Below, in pieces: positions 55,159 through 64,000 of a DNA stretch of 64,000 bases. This DNA is from Flavobacterium crassostreae (GTDB lineage Bacteria > Bacteroidota > Bacteroidia > Flavobacteriales > Flavobacteriaceae). Both the position numbers and the translations under genes were made by a program. The notes below the pieces were generated by a model that was not told the DNA's origin, ran no database searches, and saw only the letters and a list, made by a program, of their open reading frames with translations. The DNA lies in the NCBI RefSeq assembly GCF_001831475.1, contig NZ_CP017688.1, positions 310,001 to 374,000 of the forward strand, written 5' to 3'. The number at the start of each line of letters is the position of its first letter. Position 1 is the first letter of the stretch.

Positions 55159-56526
55159 ATGTCAAAAAAAATATTATTAGATAAAATAAACGTACCAGGA
55201 ATTAAAACCTACGAAGTATACCGCAAAGAAGGTGGCTATGCCTCTGTAGAGAAAGCTATGAAAGCAATGACTCCTGACGATGTTGTTGAAGAGGTAAAAA
55301 AATCCGGCCTTCGTGGTCGTGGAGGCGCTGGATTTCCAGCTGGATTGAAATGGAGTTTTATTGACAAAAAATCCGGAAAACCAAGGCATCTAGTTTGTAA
55401 TGCCGATGAATCTGAACCAGGAACTTTTAAAGATCGGTATTTGATGGAATTTATTCCGCATTTATTGATCGAAGGAATGATTACTTCTAGTTTTGCATTG
55501 GGTGCAAACCTATCGTATATCTACATTCGTGGAGAATACATGTGGGTATACAAAATTCTAGAAAGAGCCATTGCCGAAGCCAAAGCAGCAGGTTGGTTAG
55601 GGAAAAATATATTAGGCACTGGCTATGACTTAGAACTTTATGTTCATTGTGGTGCTGGCGCTTACATCTGTGGTGAAGAAACAGCACTTATTGAATCCTT
55701 AGAAGGAAAAAGAGGCAACCCACGTATTAAGCCACCATTTCCGGCAGTTTCTGGTTTGTGGGCTAATCCAACTGTGGTAAATAATGTAGAAACTATTGCT
55801 TCGGTGCCATGGATTGTAAATAATTCTGGCGATGAGTATGCCGCAATAGGAATAGGAAGATCTACTGGAACCAAATTAATTTCGGCATCAGGACATGTAA
55901 AAAACCCTGGTGTTTATGAAATTGAATTGGGATTATCCGTGTATGAATTCATGAATTCTGACGAATATTTAGGCGGAATGAGCTCCGATAGGCCCTTGAA
56001 AGCCTTAGTACCCGGAGGATCATCGGTGCCAATTTTACCAGCCGATTTGATTTACAAAACTGCAAACGGTGAAGATCGTCTAATGACGTATGAATCTTTG
56101 AGTGATGGCGGATTTGCAACCGGATCTATGTTGGGTTCAGGAGGTTTTATTGTTTACAATGACACTTCTTGTATCGTAAGAAACACATGGAACTTTTCTC
56201 GCTTTTACCACCACGAGAGTTGTGGTCAATGTACCCCTTGTCGGGAAGGAACCGGTTGGTTAGAAAAAGTATTGTGGCGTATTGAAAATGGCCAAGGACG
56301 TGAAGAAGACATTGATTTGCTTTGGAGTATCCAGAGTAAAATTGAAGGAAACACCATTTGCCCACTTGGAGATGCGGCTTCATGGCCAGTAGCAGCTGCT
56401 ATTCGTCATTTTAGAGACGAATTTGAATACCATGTTCGTTTTCCAGAAAAAATAAAAAACAGAAACCATTTTGTTGCAGAACCATTTGCTCAAGTAAAGC
56501 ATTTAGTAACCAAACAAACAGTTTAA
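55159..56526 (+). CDS. nuoF: NADH-quinone oxidoreductase subunit F (FMN, NADH site)
   Basis: 455 residues. The NADH/FMN-binding motif is GLRGRGGAGFPAGLKW (about residues 50-65), with VCNADESEPGTFKDR following. The [4Fe-4S] N3 motif is ESCGQCTPCREGTGW, with the fourth Cys in NTICPLGDAA. It oxidises NADH and passes electrons into the chain. It is 1 base after nuoE; an 85-base gap with a hairpin-like repeat precedes nuoG. Confidence 0.95.
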   Translation: MSKKILLDKINVPGIKTYEVYRKEGGYASVEKAMKAMTPDDVVEEVKKSGLRGRGGAGFPAGLKWSFIDKKSGKPRHLVCNADESEPGTFKDRYLMEFIPHLLIEGMITSSFALGANLSYIYIRGEYMWVYKILERAIAEAKAAGWLGKNILGTGYDLELYVHCGAGAYICGEETALIESLEGKRGNPRIKPPFPAVSGLWANPTVVNNVETIASVPWIVNNSGDEYAAIGIGRSTGTKLISASGHVKNPGVYEIELGLSVYEFMNSDEYLGGMSSDRPLKALVPGGSSVPILPADLIYKTANGEDRLMTYESLSDGGFATGSMLGSGGFIVYNDTSCIVRNTWNFSRFYHHESCGQCTPCREGTGWLEKVLWRIENGQGREEDIDLLWSIQSKIEGNTICPLGDAASWPVAAAIRHFRDEFEYHVRFPEKIKNRNHFVAEPFAQVKHLVTKQTV

Positions 56527-56528
56527 AT

Positions 56529-56595
56529 TAGTTTCAGGTTTTAGGTTTTTTAAGTTTCAGTTGTAACAAACAGAAACTTAAAACTAAAAACTAAC
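56529..56595. repeat. Imperfect inverted repeat of GTTTCAGG-like units between nuoF and nuoG
   Basis: GTTTCAGG and TTTTAGG units on the left arm, then TTAAGTTTC (56550-56558), pair imperfectly with GAAACTTAA (56573-56581) and AAACTAAAAACTAAC on the right arm. It fills most of the gap between two operon genes. There is no T run after it on the plus strand, so it is more likely an intergenic repeat or mRNA-stabilising hairpin than a terminator. Confidence 0.5.
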
Positions 56596-56611
56596 AAAAC
56601 AAAAGTAAGAA

Positions 56612-57661
56612 ATGAAAGTAACAATAGACGGTCAAGAAATTGAAGTGGAAGCAGGAACAACCATCTTGCAAGCAGCACGTAAGATTGGCGGAGAATCCGT
56701 ACCACCAGCAATGTGTTATTACTCAAAACTAGAAGGGAGCGGCGGTAAATGCCGTTGTTGCTTAGTAGAAGTAGCCAAAGGTAGTGATGCCGACCCAAGA
56801 CCAATGCCAAAGTTAATGGCTTCGTGCGTAACCGGCTGTATGGACGGAATGGAGATAAACAGCAAATCTTCGGAGAGAGTCCGCGAAGCGAGACAATCTG
56901 TAACAGAGTTTTTGCTAATCAACCACCCGTTGGACTGCCCTGTTTGTGATCAAGCCGGAGAATGCGATTTGCAGGATTTGAGTTTTGAACACGGTAAATC
57001 CAAAACCCGTTTTATTGAAGAAAAAAGAACCTTTGAACCCGAAGATATTGGTCCAAATATTCAATTGCACATGAACCGTTGTATTTTATGTCAAAGATGT
57101 GTGCAAGTTGCAGATCAACTGACCGACAACCGTGTACATGGAGTAATGGACAGAGGAGATCATGCAAACATTTCTACTTGCATATCTAAGGCAATTGACA
57201 ATGAGTTTTCTGGAAACATGATTGATGTATGCCCTGTTGGTGCCTTGACAGACAAAACGTTTCGTTTTAAATCTAGAGTTTGGTTTAACAAACCATACAA
57301 TGCACACCGAGAATGTACTACTCCAGGGTGTTGTGGTAAAACTACGGTTTGGATGTTTGGTGACGAGATACAACGAGTTACCGGACGTAAGGATGTGTAC
57401 CATGAGGTAGAAGAATTTATTTGTAACAAATGTCGTTTTGACCATAAAGATCCTGCGGATTGGGTTATTGAAGGACCTAGAGAATTTGATAAAGATTCTG
57501 TAATCAATCAAAACAATTACACACAAAAATTAGACACTGTTCATATAGCCACCGAAGAAGGAATTCTAAAAGGGAGAGCGCAAGATCGTAAAAAAATCAG
57601 CATGCCAGACATCCCTTTGGACAAAGAGCAAGAAGAAATTTTTAAACAGGGTAATCTTTAA
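56612..57661 (+). CDS. nuoG: NADH-quinone oxidoreductase subunit G, short form
   Basis: 349 residues. The N-terminal [2Fe-2S] ligands are Cys35, Cys47, Cys50 and Cys72 (around CYYSKL and GGKCRCCLVE, then SCVTGC). The [4Fe-4S] N5-type site is HPLDCPVCDQAGECDLQD and the next site CILCQRC...CPVGALTDK. The chain ends shortly after a cysteine-containing segment (CTTPGCCGKT, FICNKCRFD), so the large molybdopterin-like domain of standard NuoG (700-900 residues) is absent. The reading frame is clean and the next gene starts 3 bases later, so this looks like a natural short form, not a truncation. Confidence 0.92.
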   Translation: MKVTIDGQEIEVEAGTTILQAARKIGGESVPPAMCYYSKLEGSGGKCRCCLVEVAKGSDADPRPMPKLMASCVTGCMDGMEINSKSSERVREARQSVTEFLLINHPLDCPVCDQAGECDLQDLSFEHGKSKTRFIEEKRTFEPEDIGPNIQLHMNRCILCQRCVQVADQLTDNRVHGVMDRGDHANISTCISKAIDNEFSGNMIDVCPVGALTDKTFRFKSRVWFNKPYNAHRECTTPGCCGKTTVWMFGDEIQRVTGRKDVYHEVEEFICNKCRFDHKDPADWVIEGPREFDKDSVINQNNYTQKLDTVHIATEEGILKGRAQDRKKISMPDIPLDKEQEEIFKQGNL

Positions 57662-57664
57662 AAA

Positions 57665-58717
57665 ATGGATAGTACAATTATTATAGAAAAAAGTGTGATT
57701 ATCTTGGTTGTTTTTGCAATTACAATGCTAATGGCCATGTATTCTACTCTTGCAGAACGTAAAGTTGCTGCTTGGCTACAGGACCGTATAGGGCCTAACA
57801 GAGCCGGAAAAGGAGGTCTTTTGCAACCGCTAGCCGATGGTTTAAAATTATTCTCAAAAGAAGAGTTTGAACCCGATACTCCTAATCGGTTTTTGTTTTT
57901 TGTAGGGCCTGCAGTAGCCATGAGCACTGCTTTGATGGCTAGTGCGGTGATTCCGTGGGGAGATCGTTTGCACCTATTTGGCAGGGATATTATTTTGCAA
58001 GCTGCGGATATTGATGTGGCATTATTATATGTATTTGGGGTTATCTCTGTTGGAGTTTATGGAATTATGATTGGTGGATGGGCTTCTAACAATAAGTTCT
58101 CGTTGATTGGTGCCATACGTGCTGCTTCGCAAATGGTATCTTATGAAGTAGCTATGGGATTGTCTATAATTGCTTTGTTGATGATGACCGGTACGCTAAG
58201 TTTGAGAGAAATCTCTGCGCAACAACCTGGCATGCACTGGAATGTTTTTTACCAACCGCTTTCGTTTTTGATCTTTTTGATTTGCGCTTTTGCAGAAACC
58301 AATAGAACGCCTTTTGATTTGGCGGAGTGCGAAACCGAATTAATTGGAGGTTACCACACGGAATATTCGTCTATGAAAATGGGGTTTTACTTGTTTGCAG
58401 AATATGCAAATATGTTTATCTCTTCTACTATTTTGGCGGTATTGTTCTTTGGTGGATACAACTACCCAGGGATGGCTTGGGCGGTAGAAAACTGGGGAAT
58501 CAATCTTGCTAACGTTATTGGAATTGCGGTTTTATTTGTAAAAATATGTGGCTTTATTTTCTTTTATATGTGGGTAAGATGGACTATTCCGAGGTTTCGA
58601 TACGATCAATTGATGCATTTGGGATGGCGAATTTTAATTCCGTTGTCTATTATCAATATTATTATTACCGGAATTGTAATTCTTAGAGCAGAAATAGCCG
58701 TTTATTTGGGTTTCTAG
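57665..58717 (+). CDS. nuoH: NADH-quinone oxidoreductase subunit H
   Basis: 350 residues, about eight membrane helices. Quinone-channel subunit. Family blocks are YSTLAERKVAAWLQDRIGPNRAG, ADGLKLFSKEEF, and CAFAETNRTPFDLAECETELIGG, which joins the quinone tunnel to the proton path. It begins 3 bases after nuoG. After its stop there is a 157-base gap that contains repeat copy C before nuoI. Confidence 0.95.
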   Translation: MDSTIIIEKSVIILVVFAITMLMAMYSTLAERKVAAWLQDRIGPNRAGKGGLLQPLADGLKLFSKEEFEPDTPNRFLFFVGPAVAMSTALMASAVIPWGDRLHLFGRDIILQAADIDVALLYVFGVISVGVYGIMIGGWASNNKFSLIGAIRAASQMVSYEVAMGLSIIALLMMTGTLSLREISAQQPGMHWNVFYQPLSFLIFLICAFAETNRTPFDLAECETELIGGYHTEYSSMKMGFYLFAEYANMFISSTILAVLFFGGYNYPGMAWAVENWGINLANVIGIAVLFVKICGFIFFYMWVRWTIPRFRYDQLMHLGWRILIPLSIINIIITGIVILRAEIAVYLGF

Positions 58718-58778
58718 ATGGTCATAAATCTAAAATCAGAATAAATTAGGAACAAAATGTAATGTATTTAAAATTGCC

Positions 58779-58851
58779 TAGCCCTGATAGTAGTGAAAAT
58801 CCTTTTTGTTTTTTCTTTAAAAACAAAAAGATTGTAACGGATAGCAGGAAT
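58779..58851 (+). repeat. Structured intergenic repeat, copy C (divergent)
   Basis: It reads TAGCCCTGATAGTAGTGAAA, ATCCTTTTTGTTTTT, a short loop, AAAAACAAAAAGATTGTAACG, GATAGCAGGAATAAGCTTC. The outer CCTG/CAGG stem and the central hairpin are kept, but the loop motif AGCGGC is changed to AGTGAAA on the left and TAGCGG to TAACGG on the right. It lies between nuoH and nuoI and, unlike copies A and B, on the same strand as the genes, so it will be inside the nuo mRNA. Confidence 0.75.
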
Positions 58852-58874
58852 AAGCTTCGAATAAAAATAAAAAA

Positions 58875-59420
58875 ATGTCTATAGAAACCATATCCTTATC
58901 AGGTAGAAAAAAAGTAGTCTCTAATAAAGAGATGACTTTTTGGGAACGCATGTATCTTATTGCAATTGTCAAGGGATTGCTCATTACGATAAAGCATTTA
59001 TTTAGTAGAAAAGTAACCATTCAATATCCAGAACAAGTTAGAGAGATGAGCCCGGTTTATAGAGGGCAACATCAATTGAAACGGGATGAATTGGGTCGCG
59101 AAAATTGTACTGCTTGTGGTCTTTGTGCATTGTCTTGCCCTGCGGAGGCTATCACCATGAAGGCCGAAGAGCGTAAGGCAGATGAAAAACATCTTTACAG
59201 AGAAGAAAAATATGCGTCTATATATGAGATCAATATGTTGCGTTGTATTTTTTGTGGATTGTGTGAAGAGGCTTGCCCGAAGGATGCGATTTATTTGACT
59301 AACTCTAAGGTGTTGGTGCCATCTAGTTATGAAAGGGAAGATTTTATTTTTGGAAAAGATAAACTCGTGATGCCATTAGATGTGGCAATGAAAAATGCTC
59401 AACTTAAAAACGCGAACTAA
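58875..59420 (+). CDS. nuoI: NADH-quinone oxidoreductase subunit I (2 x [4Fe-4S])
   Basis: 181 residues. Two ferredoxin motifs, CTACGLCALSCPAEAI and CIFCGLCEEACPKDAIY, bind clusters N6a and N6b. The N-terminus is longer than usual and partly hydrophobic (MYLIAIVKGLLITIKHLF), where it contacts the membrane arm. Its stop overlaps the nuoJ start (TAATG). Confidence 0.95.
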   Translation: MSIETISLSGRKKVVSNKEMTFWERMYLIAIVKGLLITIKHLFSRKVTIQYPEQVREMSPVYRGQHQLKRDELGRENCTACGLCALSCPAEAITMKAEERKADEKHLYREEKYASIYEINMLRCIFCGLCEEACPKDAIYLTNSKVLVPSSYEREDFIFGKDKLVMPLDVAMKNAQLKNAN

Positions 59421-59932
59421 TGTCTGCTACACTTATTATATTTTCTGTTTTGGCTGCCATTACTTTGGCAACAGCATTTTTGGCTATTTTTAGTAGAAAT
59501 CCTATTCATAGCGCTTTGTATCTTGTGATTAGTTTTTTCTCTATTGCAGGGCATTATTTGTTGTTAAATGCACAATTTTTGGCCTTGGTACATATCATCG
59601 TATATTCGGGAGCAATTATGATTTTGTTTTTGTTTACCATTATGTTAATGAATTTGAATAAAGAGAATGAGGTTCATAAACCTAGAATTACTCGTTTGGG
59701 GGCTATTGTTTCTTTTGGTTTAATTGGGGTGGTTTTAATCTTGGTTTTTATTAATTCAAAACCTATTGTGGGAGAATATGTGGTCACTGGCGAGGATTAC
59801 CAATCTATTAAAGTGTTGGGTAAGGTGCTATTGAATGAATATATGGTGCCTTTTGAATTTGCGTCTATACTATTATTGGTTGCCATGATTGGTACGGTAT
59901 TATTGTCTAAAAAAGAAAAAACAGAGAAATAA
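59420..59932 (+). CDS. nuoJ: NADH-quinone oxidoreductase subunit J
   Basis: 170 residues with five membrane helices. Family signature: [24 protein letters not shown] start (here [16 protein letters not shown]) and [23 protein letters not shown], then a C-terminal helix [20 protein letters not shown]. Membrane-arm subunit. Its start overlaps the nuoI stop and nuoK begins 1 base after its own stop. Confidence 0.93.
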   Translation: MSATLIIFSVLAAITLATAFLAIFSRNPIHSALYLVISFFSIAGHYLLLNAQFLALVHIIVYSGAIMILFLFTIMLMNLNKENEVHKPRITRLGAIVSFGLIGVVLILVFINSKPIVGEYVVTGEDYQSIKVLGKVLLNEYMVPFEFASILLLVAMIGTVLLSKKEKTEK

Positions 59933-59933
59933 A

Positions 59934-60254
59934 ATGAACAATATTTTAAATGAAATAGGCATTGAAAACTACATCTTCTTATCGGTGATACTTTTTAGTA
60001 TTGGGGTTTTTGGAGTTTTGTACCGACGCAATGCAATTATCGTATTTATGTCTATAGAAATCATGTTGAATGCTGTCAACCTTTTGTTTGTGGCTTTTTC
60101 AACTTACCATCAAGATGCACAAGGCCAGGTTTTTGTGTTTTTCTCTATGGCTGTGGCTGCCGCCGAAGTTGCTGTGGGTCTGGCTATTTTGGTTTCTATT
60201 TTTAGAAACTTGGGCTCGATTGATATCAATAATTTAAAAAACTTAAAAGGATAA
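59934..60254 (+). CDS. nuoK: NADH-quinone oxidoreductase subunit K
   Basis: 106 residues from the ATG at 59934 ([19 protein letters not shown]). Three membrane helices. The conserved Glu residues are visible in [17 protein letters not shown] (helix 2) and [20 protein letters not shown] longer open frame upstream overlaps nuoJ and is not used. It is spaced 6 bases from nuoL. Confidence 0.94.
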   Translation: MNNILNEIGIENYIFLSVILFSIGVFGVLYRRNAIIVFMSIEIMLNAVNLLFVAFSTYHQDAQGQVFVFFSMAVAAAEVAVGLAILVSIFRNLGSIDINNLKNLKG

Positions 60255-60260
60255 ATTATA

Positions 60261-62144
60261 ATGAATACGAATTTAGCTTTACTCTTATTATTGGCTCCTT
60301 TTATAGGGTTTTTATTTAATATTTTCTTTGGAAAAAATATCGGAAAGACTGCCTCCGGAATTATAGGTACGCTTACGGTTTTGGTTTCTTTTGCGCTTTC
60401 GCTGGTTTTTTTCTTACAAATCAATCAAACGCAACTGGCTCTTAGGGTTTCAGTATTGGATTGGATACAAATTAGTACGTTTCAGGTAGACTTTGGGTTT
60501 TTATTGGACCAATTATCGGTCCTTTGGTTGCTTTTTGTTACTGGTATTGGGTCTTTGATCCATATCTATTCTATTAGTTACATGCACGATGATGAGAATA
60601 TGCACAAATTTTTTGCTTACCTAAACTTGTTTATCTTCTTTATGATAACGCTTGTGATGGGTAGTAATTTGTTAGTATTGTTTATTGGCTGGGAAGGGGT
60701 TGGTTTGTGTTCGTACTTACTTATTGGGTTTTGGTACAAAAACCAAGATTTTAATGATGCGGCCAAAAAAGCCTTTATAATGAACCGTATTGGAGATTTG
60801 GGCCTATTAATTGGAATTTTTATTCTGGGCTCTATGTTTAATACTTTGGATTATACTGCCTTAAAAACAGCTATATCTGGAGCAAGTAACTTGGATCTGG
60901 GCTTGTTATCTCTGGCGGCTTTTTGCTTGTTTGTTGGTGCTTGTGGTAAATCTGCTCAAATACCGTTGTATACTTGGTTGCCAGACGCTATGGCGGGACC
61001 GACACCGGTGTCTGCTTTAATTCATGCTGCTACAATGGTTACTGCGGGTGTTTTTATGATAACCAGACTTCACTATGTATTTGATTTGGCTCCTGAGGTG
61101 CAAAATATAATTGCTATTGTAGGGGCTGTAACGTCTTTGGTGGCTGCTACCATTGCTTTGGTTCAGACGGATATTAAAAAAGTATTGGCTTACTCTACGG
61201 TTTCGCAACTGGGTTTAATGTTTTTGGCATTGGGTTTAGGCGCTTATGAGGTGGCGGTTTTTCATGTAATTACGCATGCTTTTTTTAAGGCGTGTTTGTT
61301 TTTGGGTTCTGGCTCGGTTATCCATGCGTTGCACGGAGAGCAAGATATGCGCAATATGGGTGGTTTGAAGAAAGTAATGGGAATTACCTTTGTTACCTTT
61401 CTGTTGTCTTCGTTGGCAATTTCAGGAATACCTCCTTTTTCGGGGTTTTTCTCTAAAGATGAAATATTAATGGTTGCCTTTGAGCACAATAAAGTGCTTT
61501 GGTTTATTGCTTCGTTGGCTTCCTTGCTTACTGCTTTTTATATGTTTCGGTTGTTGTATCTTACTTTTTTTAAAGAATTTAGAGGTACTGCTGAGCAAGA
61601 TAAAAACCTACACGAAAGCGATGCTTTCATTACAATCCCGTTAGTAATATTGGCTGTTTTGGCTACTATTGGTGGCTTGATTAGTTTGCCATCTTCTAGT
61701 TGGTTACAAGGATATTTAGCCCCTTTGTTTGCTACAAAAGCAGCTCAAGCACATCATTTTGGCACCGTAGAATATACCTTAATGGCGGTGGCAGTATTGG
61801 CTGGTTTAGTTGGTATAGCCGTAGCATACACCAAATATATCAAGCAAAATCAAGTACCCGGCGCAGATAACGAAATTACCGGATTTTCTAAAATAGTGTA
61901 TAACAAATACTATGTAGACGAGATCTATACTCTTTTGTTTGTAGATACTACCAACAACTTATCTAAGTTTTTTAGAGATTATGTAGAGACTGGTTTGTCT
62001 GCATTGGTTTTTGGTTTAGAAAAAATAACCAACGAAATAGGTTTTCAAGGAAAAAAATTACAAAGCGGAAGTGTTGGTTTTTATCTTTTTGTTTTTGTTT
62101 TAGGTCTTTGTGCCATTATAACCTATTTATTTTTAGCTCAATAA
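60261..62144 (+). CDS. nuoL: NADH-quinone oxidoreductase subunit L
   Basis: 627 residues, large antiporter-like subunit with about sixteen membrane segments and the lateral helix at the C-terminal end. Typical blocks are GWEGVGLCSYLLIGFWY, KAFIMNRIGDLGLLIG, and LPDAMAGPTPVSALIHAATMVTAGV with the Lys and His of the proton path. It starts 6 bases after nuoK and is followed by nuoM after 9 bases. Confidence 0.95.
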   Translation: MNTNLALLLLLAPFIGFLFNIFFGKNIGKTASGIIGTLTVLVSFALSLVFFLQINQTQLALRVSVLDWIQISTFQVDFGFLLDQLSVLWLLFVTGIGSLIHIYSISYMHDDENMHKFFAYLNLFIFFMITLVMGSNLLVLFIGWEGVGLCSYLLIGFWYKNQDFNDAAKKAFIMNRIGDLGLLIGIFILGSMFNTLDYTALKTAISGASNLDLGLLSLAAFCLFVGACGKSAQIPLYTWLPDAMAGPTPVSALIHAATMVTAGVFMITRLHYVFDLAPEVQNIIAIVGAVTSLVAATIALVQTDIKKVLAYSTVSQLGLMFLALGLGAYEVAVFHVITHAFFKACLFLGSGSVIHALHGEQDMRNMGGLKKVMGITFVTFLLSSLAISGIPPFSGFFSKDEILMVAFEHNKVLWFIASLASLLTAFYMFRLLYLTFFKEFRGTAEQDKNLHESDAFITIPLVILAVLATIGGLISLPSSSWLQGYLAPLFATKAAQAHHFGTVEYTLMAVAVLAGLVGIAVAYTKYIKQNQVPGADNEITGFSKIVYNKYYVDEIYTLLFVDTTNNLSKFFRDYVETGLSALVFGLEKITNEIGFQGKKLQSGSVGFYLFVFVLGLCAIITYLFLAQ

Positions 62145-62153
62145 TTTTATATT

Positions 62154-63596
62154 ATGAATGTATCTCTATTACTGATTATACTTTTAGTTGGCGCAGTAGC
62201 AACGTATCTAGCTGGTAACAAATTAGCCTCGAAAGTAGCCTTGCTATTTAGCCTTGCATCTCTAGGATGTACGGTGGTTTTATTAAATCATTTCAACCTT
62301 GGTCAAAACATTAGTTTTATAAGCCAATGGATCACACAGCCTAAGGTCTCTTTTGCTTTGCAAGCAGATGGTTTAGCAATAGCAATGCTCTTGCTAACTA
62401 CGGCACTAACTCCAATTATTATTTATGCCTCGTTTGCAAATACCTACAAAAATGCCAAAGCCTTTTATGCTTTGGTTTTGTTTATGGCTTTTGCAATGTG
62501 CGGCACTTTCTTGGCTTCTGATGGTCTTTTGTACTACATATTTTGGGAATTAGCATTAATACCGATTTATTTTATTGCACTAATTTGGGGCAACGCAGAT
62601 CTGGAAGAACGACGAAAAGCAGTAGTAAAATTCTTTATTTATACTCTAGCTGGCTCTTTATTTATGCTAGTAGCCTTTGTGTATATGTACCAAAAAGCTG
62701 GCAGTTTTTTAATCCAAGATTTATATGCTTTGGATCTTTCGGCCACAGAACAATTATGGATTTTCTTGGCTTTTTTCTTGGCCTATGCTATTAAGATTCC
62801 GATCATACCTTTTCATACCTGGCAAGCAAATGTATACCAAAAAGCTCCTACAGTAGGCACAATGTTGCTATCCGGGATTATGCTCAAAATGGGATTGTAC
62901 AGCATTATCCGTTGGCAGCTACCAATTGCGCCCTTGGCCGCCAAAGAATACCAAACTATTTTTATTAGTTTAGGAATAGCAGGAGTAATCTATGGATCTA
63001 TTGTTGCTTTAAGACAAAAAGATTTAAAGAAACTATTAGCCTACTCTTCTTTAGCGCACGTTGGTCTGATTGCTGCCGGAACCTACGCACTGAATTTAGA
63101 TGGTCTACGAGGTGCTGTTTTGCAAATGATAGCACACGGATTTGTGGTAGTAGGTTTGTTTTTTATAGCCGAAATAATTTTTAGAAGATACCAAACAAAC
63201 GTAATTTCTGAAATGGGCGGCATCCGTTCTCAGGCAACCGGTTTTGCTTCGTTATTTTTGATCTTGGTCTTGGCATCCGTGGCATTGCCAACAACCTTTA
63301 ATTTTGTTGGAGAATTTATGGTACTCTATGGCTTGTCTCAAATAAACATCTGGTTTGCCTTGCTTGGAGGAACAACCATTATTTTAGGCGCTTATTATAT
63401 GTTAAAAATGTACCAGTATGTAATGCTTGGAGAAACCAATACCAAAAAATTTGCAGAGGTTTCTGTTAATGAAGCGGTAACTTTGGTTATTATTGTAGCT
63501 GTTTTGTTCTTTTTTGGAATGTATCCAAAACCAATTACAGACTTGATTACACCAAGTTTAGAAAATATTATCACTCAAATAAATAGAATTAACTAG
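62154..63596 (+). CDS. nuoM: NADH-quinone oxidoreductase subunit M
   Basis: 480 residues, antiporter-like membrane subunit with about fourteen helices. Blocks seen are FWELALIPIYFIALIWG, FHTWQANVYQKAPTVGTMLLSGIMLKMGLYSI and LAYSSLAHVGLIAAG. Proton-pumping family residues (the Glu of helix 5 and the central Lys) are present. It is followed by nuoN after 13 bases. Confidence 0.94.
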   Translation: MNVSLLLIILLVGAVATYLAGNKLASKVALLFSLASLGCTVVLLNHFNLGQNISFISQWITQPKVSFALQADGLAIAMLLLTTALTPIIIYASFANTYKNAKAFYALVLFMAFAMCGTFLASDGLLYYIFWELALIPIYFIALIWGNADLEERRKAVVKFFIYTLAGSLFMLVAFVYMYQKAGSFLIQDLYALDLSATEQLWIFLAFFLAYAIKIPIIPFHTWQANVYQKAPTVGTMLLSGIMLKMGLYSIIRWQLPIAPLAAKEYQTIFISLGIAGVIYGSIVALRQKDLKKLLAYSSLAHVGLIAAGTYALNLDGLRGAVLQMIAHGFVVVGLFFIAEIIFRRYQTNVISEMGGIRSQATGFASLFLILVLASVALPTTFNFVGEFMVLYGLSQINIWFALLGGTTIILGAYYMLKMYQYVMLGETNTKKFAEVSVNEAVTLVIIVAVLFFFGMYPKPITDLITPSLENIITQINRIN

Positions 63597-63609
63597 TCAA
63601 ATAAAAAAA

Positions 63610-64000
63610 ATGAATACATTAATAGCTATAATAGGATTGGGTGTTTTATGCCTTTTATTTGAAATCTTTGAAGCAAGAAAGGCGCTTATTCCAGCAACCG
63701 TTATTGGATTGTTGGGCGTGCTTGGGCTTACCATATCCGAATTTAATACGCCACAGGCCTATTATAACAACATGATTGTAGTGAGTAAATTTTCTGCTGC
63801 TTTCTCTGCGTTGTTTATCGTTCTAACTATATTTTTAGTTACACTCGGACATAAATTTTATCAAAACAACCAATCCAAACTATCTGATTTTATTGCCATA
63901 AAAATATTTTTACTCGCTGGAGCAGTCGCAATGGTTTCTTTTGGAAATTTAGCCATGTTCTTTTTGGGGATTGAAGTGTTATCTATTGCCCTTTATATTT
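63610..64000 (+). CDS. nuoN: NADH-quinone oxidoreductase subunit N, N-terminal fragment
   Basis: The first 130 codons of an open frame cut by the right edge. It begins MNTLIAIIGLGVLCLLFEIF and shows at least three hydrophobic segments, ending in MFFLGIEVLSIALYI, where the G-x-E of the antiporter-like family is conserved. Its place right after nuoM and the membrane pattern fit nuoN, the last gene of the usual nuo operon. No stop is seen in the window. Confidence 0.9.
   Translation, partial: MNTLIAIIGLGVLCLLFEIFEARKALIPATVIGLLGVLGLTISEFNTPQAYYNNMIVVSKFSAAFSALFIVLTIFLVTLGHKFYQNNQSKLSDFIAIKIFLLAGAVAMVSFGNLAMFFLGIEVLSIALYI

Noticed and set aside
1..64000. CRISPR array, phage, transposase or toxin-antitoxin system
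   Set aside because: No regularly spaced direct repeats, integrase, transposase or paired small toxin genes were seen. The tRNA-Ser shows no duplicated end or integrase.

Overview
The window reads as chromosomal core sequence from a flavobacterium (phylum Bacteroidota, Flavobacterium-like). The evidence is low GC, A-rich ribosome binding regions in place of Shine-Dalgarno sites, promoters of the Bacteroidota form (TTG, 17-20 bases, TAnnTTTG), a sprA gene for gliding and type IX secretion, and an alternative complex III/aa3 oxidase gene cluster. I see no phage, insertion sequence, CRISPR array or plasmid gene. The species cannot be named from the sequence alone.

Layout. 1-120: start of a prolyl-oligopeptidase-like gene running off the left edge. 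356-8967 (minus): ruvA-sprA-gcvH-vanZ. 9040-13635 (minus): maeB, queG, ruvB. 13721-25069 (minus): actA-B-C-D-E-F followed by the aa3 oxidase genes ctaC and ctaD, which form one quinol-to-oxygen respiratory module behind a single good promoter. 25287-25676 (plus): a small SPOR protein. 26074-30748 (minus): rimP-nusA-infB with a possible leader attenuator. 30922-31746 (plus): a tandem universal stress protein. 31947-35071 (minus): tRNA-Ser(GGA), type I asparaginase, an acyltransferase and a TatD nuclease. 35155-35387: the relic of a retropepsin-like protease. 35475-39617 (minus): sucB and sucA. 39735-41692: an outer-membrane-like protein, an unknown protein and a polyprenyl synthase. 41853-48647 (plus): YceI, TetR, TolC, MFP and RND efflux operon. 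48928-51567: a MORN-like protein, aspS and a cold shock protein. 51803-64000 (plus): nuoA to nuoN (complex I), with nuoN cut by the right edge.

How it fits together. The window holds both ends of one respiratory chain. Complex I passes NADH electrons to the quinone pool, ACIII oxidises the quinol and passes electrons through its hemes, and the aa3 oxidase reduces oxygen. SucA/SucB and the malic enzyme supply reducing power. The other genes serve translation and transcription control, DNA repair, lipid and isoprenoid synthesis, and efflux.

Main points for a second look: (1) a four-copy intergenic structured repeat at 12534, 25751, 36766 and 58779, with a conserved asymmetric internal loop and a covarying outer stem; (2) queG, whose conserved N-terminus has no ATG, GTG or TTG and seems to start at ATT; (3) a terminator-like hairpin in the rimP-nusA-infB leader; (4) a decayed aspartic protease gene in the tatD-sucB gap. 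I found no clear new multi-gene system; the repeat family is the best candidate for something poorly described.
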